From the NCBI GenBank assembly GCA_965223165.1, contig CBDCVQ010000003.1:248001-312000 (forward strand): a stretch of 64,000 nucleotides of DNA, in the 5' to 3' direction. A model generated the notes under the pieces. It saw only the letters and a program-made list of their open reading frames with translations, did no database searches and was not told the origin of the DNA. The position numbers and the translations under genes were made by a program. Of this stretch, positions 1 to 9,391 are shown one piece after another. The DNA comes from JABDMH01 sp965223165 (GTDB lineage Bacteria > Bacteroidota > Bacteroidia > Chitinophagales > Saprospiraceae). How positions within the stretch are numbered: position 1 is the first letter of the stretch; each line of letters begins with the position of its first letter.

Positions 1-49
1 TCAGCCACCCGCTCCGGGAGGGCTGTATACCTTTTAATTGCTACATGCC

Positions 50-1033
50 ATGGGCTTCTTTGACAAATTCTTTAACAAAAAGAGAGAAGAAGACCTGGAC
101 AAGGGTCTGGAGAAGACCAAGTCCAATATCTTTTCGAAGATCACCCGCGCAGTCGCGGGCAAGTCCAAGATCGACGTCGAGGTGCTCGACGAACTCGAAC
201 AGATCCTCATCTCTGCGGACGTCGGACTGGACACGACAATCAAGATCATCGAACGCATCGAGGAGCGTGTAGCCAGGGACAAGTACGTCTCCACGACCGA
301 GCTCAACAATATCCTCCGGGACGAGATCGTCCAACTGCTGGCCGAAAACAATACCACCGACATTGAGGACTTTGACTTTCCCACCGATAAGCTACCACAT
401 ATCATACTGGTGGTGGGCGTCAATGGGGTGGGCAAGACAACCACCATTGGCAAGATTGCACACCAATACAAGGAGCGGGGCTGGAAGGTGGTGCTGGGCG
501 CCGGCGACACATTTCGAGCCGCCGCCGTCGATCAGCTCAAGATCTGGTCCGAACGGGTGGGATGTGACTTCTACAGCAAGGGCATGGGCTCCGATCCGGC
601 GGCCGTCGCATACGAGACTGTCGATCATGCCATCAAGAACGACCGAGACGTGGTCCTGATAGACACCGCCGGACGACTGCACACCAAGAACAACTTGATG
701 CGTGAGCTGACCAAGATCCACAAGTCTATCGGCAAGCGCCTCGAAGGGGCCCCCCACGAAATTCTCCTGGTGCTCGACGCAACCACCGGGCAAAATGCGG
801 TGGAACAGTGTCGCCATTTCTCTGAAGCCACCCAAGTCAGTGCTCTAGCGCTCACCAAGCTAGACGGCACGGCCAAGGGAGGCGTAGCCATCGGCATCTC
901 CGATCAGTTTAAGATACCGATCAAGTACATCGGTGTGGGTGAAGGCATTGAGATGCTACAGATTTTCAACAAGAAAGCCTTTGTCGACTCGCTCTTCAAG
1001 CCCGTGGAAGAGTCCAAGGTATCAGTGGGATAG
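50..1033 (+). CDS. ftsY: Signal recognition particle receptor FtsY
   Basis: This is the SRP-receptor GTPase that docks ribosome-nascent-chain/SRP complexes at the inner membrane. An N-terminal NG-type helical bundle (about residues 1-105) precedes the G domain: P-loop GVNGVGKTTT, DTFRAAA, DTAGRLH, DATTGQN and TKLDGTAKGG, in family order. The frame is open from a TTG at 38, but the ATG at 50 gives the usual short MGFFDKFF start and is preferred. The acidic A domain of E. coli FtsY is absent, as is common in Bacteroidota. The protein is complete at about 327 residues. The gene stands alone before a long repeat array. Identification is secure. Confidence 0.97.
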   Translation: MGFFDKFFNKKREEDLDKGLEKTKSNIFSKITRAVAGKSKIDVEVLDELEQILISADVGLDTTIKIIERIEERVARDKYVSTTELNNILRDEIVQLLAENNTTDIEDFDFPTDKLPHIILVVGVNGVGKTTTIGKIAHQYKERGWKVVLGAGDTFRAAAVDQLKIWSERVGCDFYSKGMGSDPAAVAYETVDHAIKNDRDVVLIDTAGRLHTKNNLMRELTKIHKSIGKRLEGAPHEILLVLDATTGQNAVEQCRHFSEATQVSALALTKLDGTAKGGVAIGISDQFKIPIKYIGVGEGIEMLQIFNKKAFVDSLFKPVEESKVSVG

Positions 1034-1060
1034 CCATCGCGCTCCCTTTCCATTTGCACA

Positions 1061-3090
1061 GAATTGTGGAGCCGTTTAATTGTGTAGTTGTTGAGAACGA
1101 GCCCTTTGCCGTGATCTGCTTACCATCGGCGGTGGCGTGTGACCTTGCCTTGATCTGCTTACCATCTGCGTTGGCGTGTGACCAAATCACCATCACAAAT
1201 CACAATCACATATCCCAATCAAGCTACGGGGATTGTGAACCACCTGAGGAATTAGGGCAAAGTAGCGAGAAGTCTCATGGTCGCGAGCTCGCACTGCCGT
1301 CCACCGTCTACCGTCGGCCGTCAGACCAAATGGGCGGCTCGCCGATCTCCCCTTTCCCGCGGGCCTACCCGCAGCTCGACGATCCAGGAGCAGCATTGCG
1401 GAGCCGTTTAATTGTGTAGTTGTTGAGAAGGGGTCCTTGCCTTGATCTGCTTACCATCTGCGTTGGCGTGTGACCAAATCACCATCACCAATCACCATCT
1501 GATATCCCTAATCAAGCTACGGGGATTGTGCACCACCTGAGGAATTAGGGCAAAGTAACGAGAAGTCTCATGGTCGCGAGCTCGCACTGCCGTCCACCGT
1601 CTACCGTTGGCCGTCAGACCGTCTTAGGGGCGGCTCGACGATCCAAAGCAGCATTGTGGAGCCGTTTAATTGTGTAATTGTTGAGAAGGGGTCCTTGCCT
1701 TGATCTGCTTACCATCTGCGTTGGCGTGTGACCAAATCACCATCACCAATCACCATCACATATCCCAATCAAGCCACGGGGATTGTGAACCACCTGAGGA
1801 ATCAGGTCGAAGCGGCGAGAAGTCTCACGGTCGCGAGCTCGCACTGCCGTCCACCGTCTACCGTTGGCCGTCAGACCGTCTTAGGGGCGGCTCGCCGATC
1901 TCACCTTCCCCGCGGGCCCGCCCGCAGCTCGACGATCCAGGAGCAGCATTGCGGAGCCGTTTAATTGTGTAGTTGTTGAGAAGGGGCCCCTGCCTTGTTC
2001 TGCTTACCATCTGCGTTGGCGTGTGACCAAATCACCATCACCAATCACCATCACATATCCCAATCAAGCTACGGGGATTATGAACCACCTGAGGAATCAG
2101 GTCGAAGTAGCAAAAAAGTCTCATGGTCACGAGCTCGCACGGCCGTCCACCGTCTACCGTTGGCCGTCAGACCGTCTTAGGGGCGGCTCGCCGATCTCTC
2201 CTTCCCCGCGGGCCCACCCGCAGCTCGACGATCCAAGAGCAGCATTGTGGAGCCGTTTAATGGTGAAGTTGTTGAGAACGGGCCCTTTGCCGTAATCTGC
2301 TTACCATCTGCGTTGGCGCTAAGTCGAGCGGCTAAATCACCATCACAAATCACAATCACATATCCCTAATCAAGCCACGGGGATTGTGAACCACCTGAGG
2401 AATCAGGTAGAAGTAACGAGAAGTCTCTCGGTCGAGAGCTCGCACTGCCGTCTACCGTCTACCATCTACCGTCAGACCGTCTTAGGTAGCGGCTCGCCGA
2501 TCTCTCCTTCCCCGCGGGCCCACCCGCAGCTCGACGATCCAAAGCAGCATTGTGGAGCCGTTTAATGGTGAAGTTGTTGAGAACGAGCCTTGCCTTGATC
2601 TGCTTACCATCTGCGTTGGCTTGTGACCAAATCACCATCACAAATCACCATCACATATCCCCAATCAAGCTACGGGGATTATGAACCACCTGAGGAATCA
2701 GGTCGAAGTAGCAAAAAAGTCTCATGGTCGCGAGCTCGCACGGCCGTCCACCGTCTACCGTTGGCCGTCAGACCGTCTTAGGTGGCGGCTCGCCGATCTC
2801 TCCTTCCCCGCGGGCCCACCCGCAGCTCGACGATTCAAGAGCAGCATTGTGGAGCCGTTTAATGGTGTAATTGTTGAGAACGGGCCCTTTGCCGTGATCT
2901 GCTTACCCATCTGCGTTTTCGTGTGACCAAATCACCATCACAAATCACAATCACATATCCCAATCAAGCTACGGGGATTGTGAACCACCTGAGGAATCAG
3001 GTCGAAGTAGCAAAAAGGTCTCATGGTCGCGAGCTCGCACTGCCGTCCACCGTCCACCGTCTACCGTCCACCGTCCGTCTTATGCAGCAA
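1061..3090. repeat. Tandem array of seven ~260-330 bp units after ftsY
   Basis: The anchor gccgtttaat recurs at about 1071, 1403, 1661, 1956, 2252, 2557 and 2854, giving spacings of 332, 258, 295, 296, 305 and 297 bp. Each unit has the same sub-blocks in order: gttgagaa...ctgcttaccatctgcgttgg, accaaatcaccatcac, a block ending ccacctgaggaat, the palindromic core around GCGAGCTCGC (for example 1283-1292, 1576-1585, 1833-1842), a ccgtctaccg block, then ccgcgggcccacccgcagctc. Units differ by point changes and by small deletions; the 258-bp unit lacks the ccgcgggc block. Short reading frames occur by chance but shift frame between units, so I do not call genes. Confidence 0.9.
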
Positions 3091-3245
3091 AATTCTAGCG
3101 CTGATTATCAATTATTAATAAATTATCTATTTTTATACTATATAAGATTTTAAAAATCAAGGTGATGTTAAAGTACACACCCCCCTTGCTACCGCAGCTT
3201 TTATGTAATATTTTGATTTGTATTGGTTTAATAAACTAATGTCTC

Positions 3246-5660
3246 ATGAAGCGATTCTACCCCACGGTGATGCTAAGTCTCTTATCACTGTGTCTTTTCA
3301 GCCAGCAGCCTGACGGTACGATTGCAGAAGACTTCAACATGGTGGATATCAATGGCAATCAGCACCATCTGTACAGCTACTTATCCCAGGGCAAAACGGT
3401 GATTCTCGATTTCTCTGCCGCTTGGTGCCCACTGTGCTGGAATTACCATAACTCAAACGCACTCAAGGACTTTTATACCTTGTATGGACCTAATGGGGCG
3501 GACAAGGCGATGGTCCTCTTCATTGAAAAAGACCCGATCATGGGCCTGGAGGATCTGCAGGGCATCACCAGTGCCACCGCTGGCAACTGGATCGCTGGTA
3601 CGCCCTACCCTATCATCGATAATTCTGATGCCAACGCCGACTACCAACCCAATGCGCTGCCCACCATCTATGGTATCTATCCGGACAAAACCCGCTTTCA
3701 CATTGGTACCTTGACGACCAATGAGTTGATTGACTTTGTCGACGCCTTTGAGGGTTCGACCGGCGGGGCGGATACGATCATCAATGTCGAAGTGGACGAG
3801 ATTCAGCATGTGAGTTGTGCTGGTCGCAGCGACGGAGCTATCTTCCTCACCGTGGGTGGACCTGCCATGGAGTTCTCGTATGCCTGGAATACCGGGCAGA
3901 CCACGCAAGACATTTCAGGGCTCGCGGTAGGCACTTACCGCTGCACCGTCACGGACAATCTGCAGAACATACATGTGATCGATCCCATCGACATCACCGA
4001 ACCGGATACGCTAGGTCTCTTGTTTCTCCGCAACCTGCCGACATCGCAGACCGCCAATAACGGAACAGTGCTGGCCAACGTGAGTGGCGGCACCGCACCC
4101 TACAACTATATCTGGAACACGGGAGGAACGGAGTCCAGCATCGAAGGCTTGGGAGAGGGCACCTATAGTGTACAGGTCATCGACGACAATGGATGCCAGA
4201 TCCAGGATTCGATCTCGCTGGTGGTACCCGACTGCAGTGTGATCGTCTCGATCAATGCCCAGGCCACCTCGTGCGACCAGAATCCCGACGGATCGGTGAC
4301 CATCCTAGTCGACGGAGGGGTGCCCCCGATCTCTTTTGCTTGGAACAATGGGGCCACCACCCAAAATCTGACGGGCTTGACGTCCGGTGGCTACGAGGTC
4401 ACCGTGAGCGATGCACAGGGCTGCGAGACGGTGGCCAGTGCTATGGTAGGTATCAACGATCAAAATCCCCCCAATCCACGCATACGAGATGAACCAATCA
4501 CCCTGTATCTCAATGCGCAGGGGGTCGTGGAGATCAGCGCCGAGGAAGTGGATTCCAACAGTTCGGACAACTGCGGTATTCTGGATATGCAAATCGAGCA
4601 AGTCGTGTTCGACTGCAGCGATGTCGGGCGAAACTTCATCGAGTTTACCGTCGTGGACAACAATCTCAATCTCGCTTCCCGCGATGTGGAAATTGTGGTT
4701 CTGGACACCTTGGAGCCCTTTTTCAACTGTGCCCCCGATATCACGGTGTCTGCTTGCGACGGGATTGTCAATTATGAGATTCCGTCCGTGGTCGACAATT
4801 GTCCCAACGGCTCCCGGATGATCACGGCGGCCCGTGGACCGGGCGCCAGGTTTCCCGAGGGTACCACGGAGGAGTCCTATACGTATATCACCCGCGATGG
4901 ATCCTCCATTACCTGTTCGTTTGATGTGACGGTGGAGCGCGTGATCGAGGCAGAGCTGGTCACAAATGACGTGCGCTGCACCGGTGGCACGGATGGCTCT
5001 GCTACCGTAACCATCATCGATAGCGACCGACCTTACGGCTTTAGCTGGAGCGATGGTCAGCAGTCTGACACAGCTACCGACTTGGCGGTCGGAGACTATA
5101 CCGTGACCATAACCGATTCCGCAGAATGTACCTTTATCGAGTCCTTCTTCATTGGTGAACCCGCGGAGCTCCAGGTACGCGTGGACAGTATCAAAGCCCC
5201 CGATGGCCGAGCTGATGTCTTCATCACCGCGCTGGGAGGCACTCCACCCTACCGCTTCATTTGGACCGGTGAGGGCGGCATCGTCTCTACCGTGGAAGAT
5301 CCGAAGAATCTAGCTTTTGGCGAGTACCAGGTCGCCGTGACGGACGCACGCGGCTGCGCGATCGAACCCGTTGCCATCAAAGCGGATGAGATCACCCCAT
5401 CGCTCGAAACGGACGTACTACATGGGCTCAAGATCTTGCCCAATCCCACGGCCGGCGAGTTTGTGATTCAATTTCCGACCACCGCCACCAAACCAGGTCG
5501 CGTGGAGGTGATGTCACTCACGGGCCGAAGTCTCTATCAGCAGGATTTTCGTATCCGAGATGAAGTGACCGTCGATCCAGGCGCCTTAACGCAGGGGCTT
5601 TACCTGGTAAGGGTCAGTGTGGCCGATCGATACACAACGAGGAGGCTTGTGGTGCGCTAA
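3246..5660 (+). CDS. Secreted thioredoxin-like/SprB-repeat/HYR protein with T9SS type A sorting domain
   Basis: This is an 804-residue exported protein. A signal peptide (about 1-20) is followed by a TlpA/AhpC-type thioredoxin-like domain (about 25-175) with the redox motif AAWCPLCW. Then come several SprB-like repeats (about 180-400 and 570-720) with the pattern APYxYxWxxG...GxYxVTVTDxxGC, and a HYR-like stretch (about 405-565) with paired cysteines. The last ~85 residues match a T9SS type A sorting domain (LKILPNPTAGEF ... GLYLVRV). It is therefore probably moved across the outer membrane and anchored or released at the surface. The ATG at 3246 follows an AT-rich stretch (3091-3245) that may hold its promoter. 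The substrate is unknown. Confidence 0.85.
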   Translation: MKRFYPTVMLSLLSLCLFSQQPDGTIAEDFNMVDINGNQHHLYSYLSQGKTVILDFSAAWCPLCWNYHNSNALKDFYTLYGPNGADKAMVLFIEKDPIMGLEDLQGITSATAGNWIAGTPYPIIDNSDANADYQPNALPTIYGIYPDKTRFHIGTLTTNELIDFVDAFEGSTGGADTIINVEVDEIQHVSCAGRSDGAIFLTVGGPAMEFSYAWNTGQTTQDISGLAVGTYRCTVTDNLQNIHVIDPIDITEPDTLGLLFLRNLPTSQTANNGTVLANVSGGTAPYNYIWNTGGTESSIEGLGEGTYSVQVIDDNGCQIQDSISLVVPDCSVIVSINAQATSCDQNPDGSVTILVDGGVPPISFAWNNGATTQNLTGLTSGGYEVTVSDAQGCETVASAMVGINDQNPPNPRIRDEPITLYLNAQGVVEISAEEVDSNSSDNCGILDMQIEQVVFDCSDVGRNFIEFTVVDNNLNLASRDVEIVVLDTLEPFFNCAPDITVSACDGIVNYEIPSVVDNCPNGSRMITAARGPGARFPEGTTEESYTYITRDGSSITCSFDVTVERVIEAELVTNDVRCTGGTDGSATVTIIDSDRPYGFSWSDGQQSDTATDLAVGDYTVTITDSAECTFIESFFIGEPAELQVRVDSIKAPDGRADVFITALGGTPPYRFIWTGEGGIVSTVEDPKNLAFGEYQVAVTDARGCAIEPVAIKADEITPSLETDVLHGLKILPNPTAGEFVIQFPTTATKPGRVEVMSLTGRSLYQQDFRIRDEVTVDPGALTQGLYLVRVSVADRYTTRRLVVR

Positions 5661-5684
5661 ACCTGGACATGTAGACTTCTAGAA

Positions 5685-6557
5685 TTATCGATCACCTAAG
5701 TCGCCTTCTGTGTTCTTGAAGCGGAATAAATCCACAGCAAGGCCCAATTCCAGCGTGGTCGGATAATGATTACCTATAAAAGGCGAGAAGAACTCAGGAC
5801 GGCTGTAATGCTGATCTGTGATTGACTGGACGACACTCAAATAGGCCGAGCCAAAATTCTTGAGCTCGTAATTCAGCTCCACAGCAGCCACTACAATATC
5901 ATCAGCCAAGTATGACCCATCAGCGTACTGTGGGAGGTGTGCCAAATTGTTTAATTGCTTGTTGTCCAACTTGCTGGCAATGGGCCTAGCATATTTGGCC
6001 CCTAGCCCAACTCGCCAATTCTGGCCGAGCTTGAAAAAGCATGTCATCGATATGCTGGCAAGCCAGAATTGCTCTCTGAATCCCGCGTCATACCCACCAC
6101 CAATCAACTCTACCAAGTCTTCAATCGAACTATAATTGAAGTTGCCGACCGGATTGTCAGAGCCATCGATCACTTCATACGAAAGAAGTTCACTGGTCGT
6201 GCTGACAGTTGTCCTAATGGACCTCTTGTTGACATAGTCTATAGCCGGACCAAATCTTATCGAAAACCTCTTCCCGATATCATAATTCGACAAAAGGAAC
6301 GCAGAGAAGCTGAGATGGTCATAACCCAGATATATTACCTCACTCAACGATCTTATCTGGGCTAAAACCGTTTTCGCTTCACCCATTACCAGGCCTGATC
6401 TCCGTGTACTATAGTCAAACTCATTTTTGGTCTGGGCTTTGTCACCGATAAAGATCTTGCCGCCCAGGCCAAATTGAATGTTTGAGAACTGGGCATGACC
6501 ATTTATCGCTAGTGACGACATTACAAGCATCACCCCAAACAACTTAGAGATCATCAT
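5685..6557 (-). CDS. Predicted outer-membrane beta-barrel-like protein, unknown function
   Basis: The 290-residue product has a signal peptide (MMISKLFGVMLVMSSLAINGHAQF, cleavage probably after HAQ/HA). The rest alternates polar and hydrophobic residues, with many aromatic and glycine residues, as expected of an outer-membrane barrel (YLGYDHLSFSAF, WRVGLGAKYARP, TTLELGLAVDLFRF). It is the second gene of a pair: its ATG overlaps the stop of the upstream frame (6554-6557), which suggests coupled translation. It is convergent with the T9SS protein ending at 5660. I do not recognise a named family, and the barrel assignment is inference from composition. Confidence 0.7.
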   Translation of the reverse strand: MMISKLFGVMLVMSSLAINGHAQFSNIQFGLGGKIFIGDKAQTKNEFDYSTRRSGLVMGEAKTVLAQIRSLSEVIYLGYDHLSFSAFLLSNYDIGKRFSIRFGPAIDYVNKRSIRTTVSTTSELLSYEVIDGSDNPVGNFNYSSIEDLVELIGGGYDAGFREQFWLASISMTCFFKLGQNWRVGLGAKYARPIASKLDNKQLNNLAHLPQYADGSYLADDIVVAAVELNYELKNFGSAYLSVVQSITDQHYSRPEFFSPFIGNHYPTTLELGLAVDLFRFKNTEGDLGDR

Positions 6558-6841
6558 GGTGTGTCAGCTATTTTGACCAATGAGGTCGTGAACAAAGTGG
6601 AAGTAAAAGAAACGCTTTCAGAAAAGTCAAGGCTCCTATAAAGAGAGCCAGATGCATCGTACAGATGAATCTGCCGTGGCCCGGATGACAAGCCAAACCA
6701 TTTATACTCAATCCGTTTGTTGGATCCGGGCTGATAGTTAAACTCGTTGATCTGTGATCTGGATTGTGCAAGCATCAACGTACACGGGCACATAAGCGCT
6801 ACAAATAGGAAGAAGCCGGGAAGGGTCTTGGCTGGGTGCAT
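6554..6841 (-). CDS. Small exported protein of unknown function
   Basis: The frame is open from 6922, but the methionine at 6841 starts a convincing signal peptide (MHPAKTLPGFFLFVALMCPC, then AQS), so I start there, giving 95 residues. The mature part (about 70 residues; QINEFNYQPGSNKRIEYKW, then QIHLYDASGSLYRSLDFSES) could be one small beta-rich domain. Its stop overlaps the start of the barrel-like gene at 6557 by four bases, so the two are probably one transcript. No family is recognised. It could alternatively be the truncated front of a longer gene. Confidence 0.55.
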   Translation of the reverse strand: MHPAKTLPGFFLFVALMCPCTLMLAQSRSQINEFNYQPGSNKRIEYKWFGLSSGPRQIHLYDASGSLYRSLDFSESVSFTSTLFTTSLVKIADTP

Positions 6842-7227
6842 AGGAGGAACAACAATGGTTTCAGCAAGCAACTTACACCGCAGTAGGATAGAAACAAACT
6901 TATGGGCAAAAAAAAATGTCACGTGAGATAATGATTTAATTGTAGCTATTAAGTCACTTCCTAACCCCTAGTTGCCTAAAAATCATCACATAGTAACGAT
7001 CACTGCACCATCCAAATAATTGAAAACTTAAACGTACGATTACTGCATTGTGTAGTGAATTTGTAGGGTTAGAATAACTTGTCAAGCCACAGGCAATTAA
7101 TCCACATCAGTCATTTCTTGCATAAATTCTGAAACACTATTAAGTAGGTCACGAAATTTTGATTTCCGAGCCAAGCTTTCTGGACGAACCACCGCATCCG
7201 TACAGGATATCTCCTATATTTAAACAC
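6842..7227. other. AT-rich divergent intergenic region with a candidate promoter
   Basis: This is the gap between two divergently read secreted-protein genes. On the minus strand, TAAGTTTG at 6895-6902 matches the Bacteroidota -7 consensus TAnnTTTG and lies about 55 bases ahead of the start at 6841. No clear -33 TTTG was found at the expected spacing. The plus-strand gene at 7228 has TATATTTA (7214-7221) just ahead of it, one mismatch from the consensus. I see no repeat or structured element. Confidence 0.4.
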
Positions 7228-8379
7228 ATGCTACCTAGTGGCAAAACGCAAATGATTTTGGCTGTGGTCGGGACGATCATGGTCTCCACTTCCATCACAG
7301 TGTCGTCATGGGGTCAAAGCAGCGGGACCGCCAGACGTTCAAACCCTCCCAAGCTGACGCTATTGAAATTCTACGCGGACTGGTGCGGTCCATGCCGTAA
7401 GTTGGATGTCCTGATGCAGGCCAATCCCAACACCAAAAGAGTACTGACTGAAAAGTATAAAGTCGTAAGAATTAATCTGGGATTGTCTGCCGGTCAAACC
7501 ATGGCTGAGCTGCATCGCGTCACGAGCATTCCGGCTTTAGTCATTTTGGACGCTGACGAGAAAGAGGTCGATCGCAATATCGGACTGATCCATGCCAACC
7601 TTCTTCACCAATTCTTATCAGCCCCATTTGAGAATAAGGAACAATTGACACAATTTCGAGATCGATATAAGACGGACATCTCACCTGCATTCTTACGCAC
7701 GTATACCCAGTTGCTCTGGGAAACTCATGACCCCCTCTACAAGAAAATCGCCCGTGAATATTTAGCTACCCAATCCGATCTAAATAGCCTAAGCAATCTG
7801 CGATTTATACAGAAATATTTGTGTCAAAGTACCAGGTCATGGGGCTACAGGTATCTTCAGAAACACCGAGACGACCTTCTTGGATCGGCGAAAGCAGATT
7901 CGATCTCCACGATTTATCTCGATGCGATTTTCGGGGTCCATGGCTCCGACCATGCGCACGAAGCGATCGAGCGGGCATGTATGGACCTCTTCGGAGAGCA
8001 ACAGGGAGAATATTTATATCTACGCAAGTTAATCTCCGAAATGCTCACCGAATCTAAACCTCCCGGGCAAGACTTTGTCAGGGTAGCAAGCCGATTTGCA
8101 CCCTATACCCAACAATCAGACTGGAACTTGCTGTATGATGTGGGCCTCCGGCTGGCTGTGCACCAGCACATGAATGAAAAGCTACTCGCCCTGGCAAAAC
8201 GCTATGCCTTGTACTCCGTCTCCAAAGACCGCAATTGGCGCAACATCGATCTTCTGGCGGTCATTGCTTACTTGGCAGACGACAAAGAGACGGCACTTAA
8301 TTTGGTGACTGAAGCGACGGACCTGGCCTGGTCGGAAGGTGTCAAATTGAGGTCTATGATTCGCTATTTGGATACATAA
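7228..8379 (+). CDS. Secreted thioredoxin-fold protein
   Basis: The product is about 383 residues. The frame opens at a TTG at 7159, but the ATG at 7228 begins a better export signal (MLPSGKTQMILAVVGTIMVS ... SWGQS). A thioredoxin domain follows with the classical active site YADWCGPCRK and a cis-proline segment TSIPALVIL, so it should reduce or exchange disulfides in the periplasm. The remaining ~250 residues are helical, with no recognised family; they resemble the C-terminal helical extensions found on other Bacteroidota thioredoxin-like proteins. It is followed 16 bases later by the carboxypeptidase-regulatory-like protein and probably shares its transcript. Confidence 0.8.
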   Translation: MLPSGKTQMILAVVGTIMVSTSITVSSWGQSSGTARRSNPPKLTLLKFYADWCGPCRKLDVLMQANPNTKRVLTEKYKVVRINLGLSAGQTMAELHRVTSIPALVILDADEKEVDRNIGLIHANLLHQFLSAPFENKEQLTQFRDRYKTDISPAFLRTYTQLLWETHDPLYKKIAREYLATQSDLNSLSNLRFIQKYLCQSTRSWGYRYLQKHRDDLLGSAKADSISTIYLDAIFGVHGSDHAHEAIERACMDLFGEQQGEYLYLRKLISEMLTESKPPGQDFVRVASRFAPYTQQSDWNLLYDVGLRLAVHQHMNEKLLALAKRYALYSVSKDRNWRNIDLLAVIAYLADDKETALNLVTEATDLAWSEGVKLRSMIRYLDT

Positions 8380-8395
8380 TATCCTAAAGGCTTTG

Positions 8396-9385
8396 ATGGA
8401 CACACCCGCCCACCGATGGATCATCTTCGCGCTGTACGTTTTATGTCCAGCGCTCACCTCCAGTCAAGTGCTCCAGGGTGTGGTATTGGATAAGGCCACT
8501 GATCAACCTGTGCCGTTGGCTCATGTATTTCTGGAAGGAACCACGCATGGCACAATCGCAGAAATTGATGGATCTTTTAAGCTGGATATCAGTGGTTGGG
8601 GAGCGTATCCCTTGATTTCCACAGCCTTGGGGTATCGATCTCAACCCATCCCAAAAGACTCCATTCGCCAAGGCAGATTTGTCGTATATCTCTCATCCAC
8701 AGCCTACGACCTGGCAACCGTTGAGGTGGTAGCCGATGAGTCGAATCGACGCAGGTATCTGCGAATCTTCAAGGATCAATTTCTTGGCACTTCGCGCTAT
8801 GGCAAAAAGTGCATCATCGAAAATGAAGACGCTATTTACTTTTCATTCAGTGAGCAAACGCATACGTTGGAGGCATTCTGTCAGGGTCCCTTGATAATCC
8901 GCAATCGAATGCTTGACTACAGGATCACCTATTGGCTGGAGTCATTCCGATACTCAGCCAACAACATTTTCTATCAGGGATATCAACATTTCCAACCTTT
9001 ATCAAACAGCCCCAAGGAGCGCGTCATCGACGACCGACACAGTGCATTTGAGGGATCAATCTATCATTTTATACAGTGCCTATGGCATGACAATTGGACC
9101 CCGTCTGGCTTTGTCTTGCTGCCCGGTGATGATGTACACTCAGAAGCGAATCAACCCTACATGGAGCTTGTAGAAGTACTGGATTTTGGCCACTATAAAA
9201 TGGTGTATATCAATCGGCCGCTGAAAGTTGTTTACACGCCGACGGAGGAGGTATCCTATATCGAGCAGACCTTACCGTATACCTTAATCGAATCCAACGG
9301 ATATTTTCCGCTGGGCTCTATCCGATGGACCGGAGATATGGCAAAGAAAAGAGTGGGCGACCAATTACCTTTTTCTCCTCACTAA
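8396..9385 (+). CDS. Carboxypeptidase-D regulatory-like domain protein
   Basis: The 329-residue secreted protein starts at the ATG at 8396; a TTG directly before it is in frame but unneeded. After a signal peptide (WIIFALYVLCPALTSSQ) comes a CarboxypepD_reg-like beta-sandwich (about residues 25-110: LQGVVLDKATDQPVPLAHV, then GTIAEIDGSFKLD), the domain often found at the N-terminus of TonB receptors. The rest (about 115-329) lacks a plug or barrel and is common in Bacteroidota secreted proteins of unknown role. It probably forms a unit with the upstream thioredoxin-like gene. It is convergent with lepA, only 6 bases apart. Confidence 0.8.
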   Translation: MDTPAHRWIIFALYVLCPALTSSQVLQGVVLDKATDQPVPLAHVFLEGTTHGTIAEIDGSFKLDISGWGAYPLISTALGYRSQPIPKDSIRQGRFVVYLSSTAYDLATVEVVADESNRRRYLRIFKDQFLGTSRYGKKCIIENEDAIYFSFSEQTHTLEAFCQGPLIIRNRMLDYRITYWLESFRYSANNIFYQGYQHFQPLSNSPKERVIDDRHSAFEGSIYHFIQCLWHDNWTPSGFVLLPGDDVHSEANQPYMELVEVLDFGHYKMVYINRPLKVVYTPTEEVSYIEQTLPYTLIESNGYFPLGSIRWTGDMAKKRVGDQLPFSPH

Positions 9386-9391
9386 AGGATG

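Noticed and set aside
1061..3090. CRISPR array
   Set aside because: Units are ~300 bp with homologous sequence throughout, with no short identical repeats separated by unique spacers and no cas genes nearby. The same applies to the 178-bp array.
1054..3153. Short frames within the array after ftsY
   Set aside because: Repeated non-coding sequence: equivalent frames break in different units.
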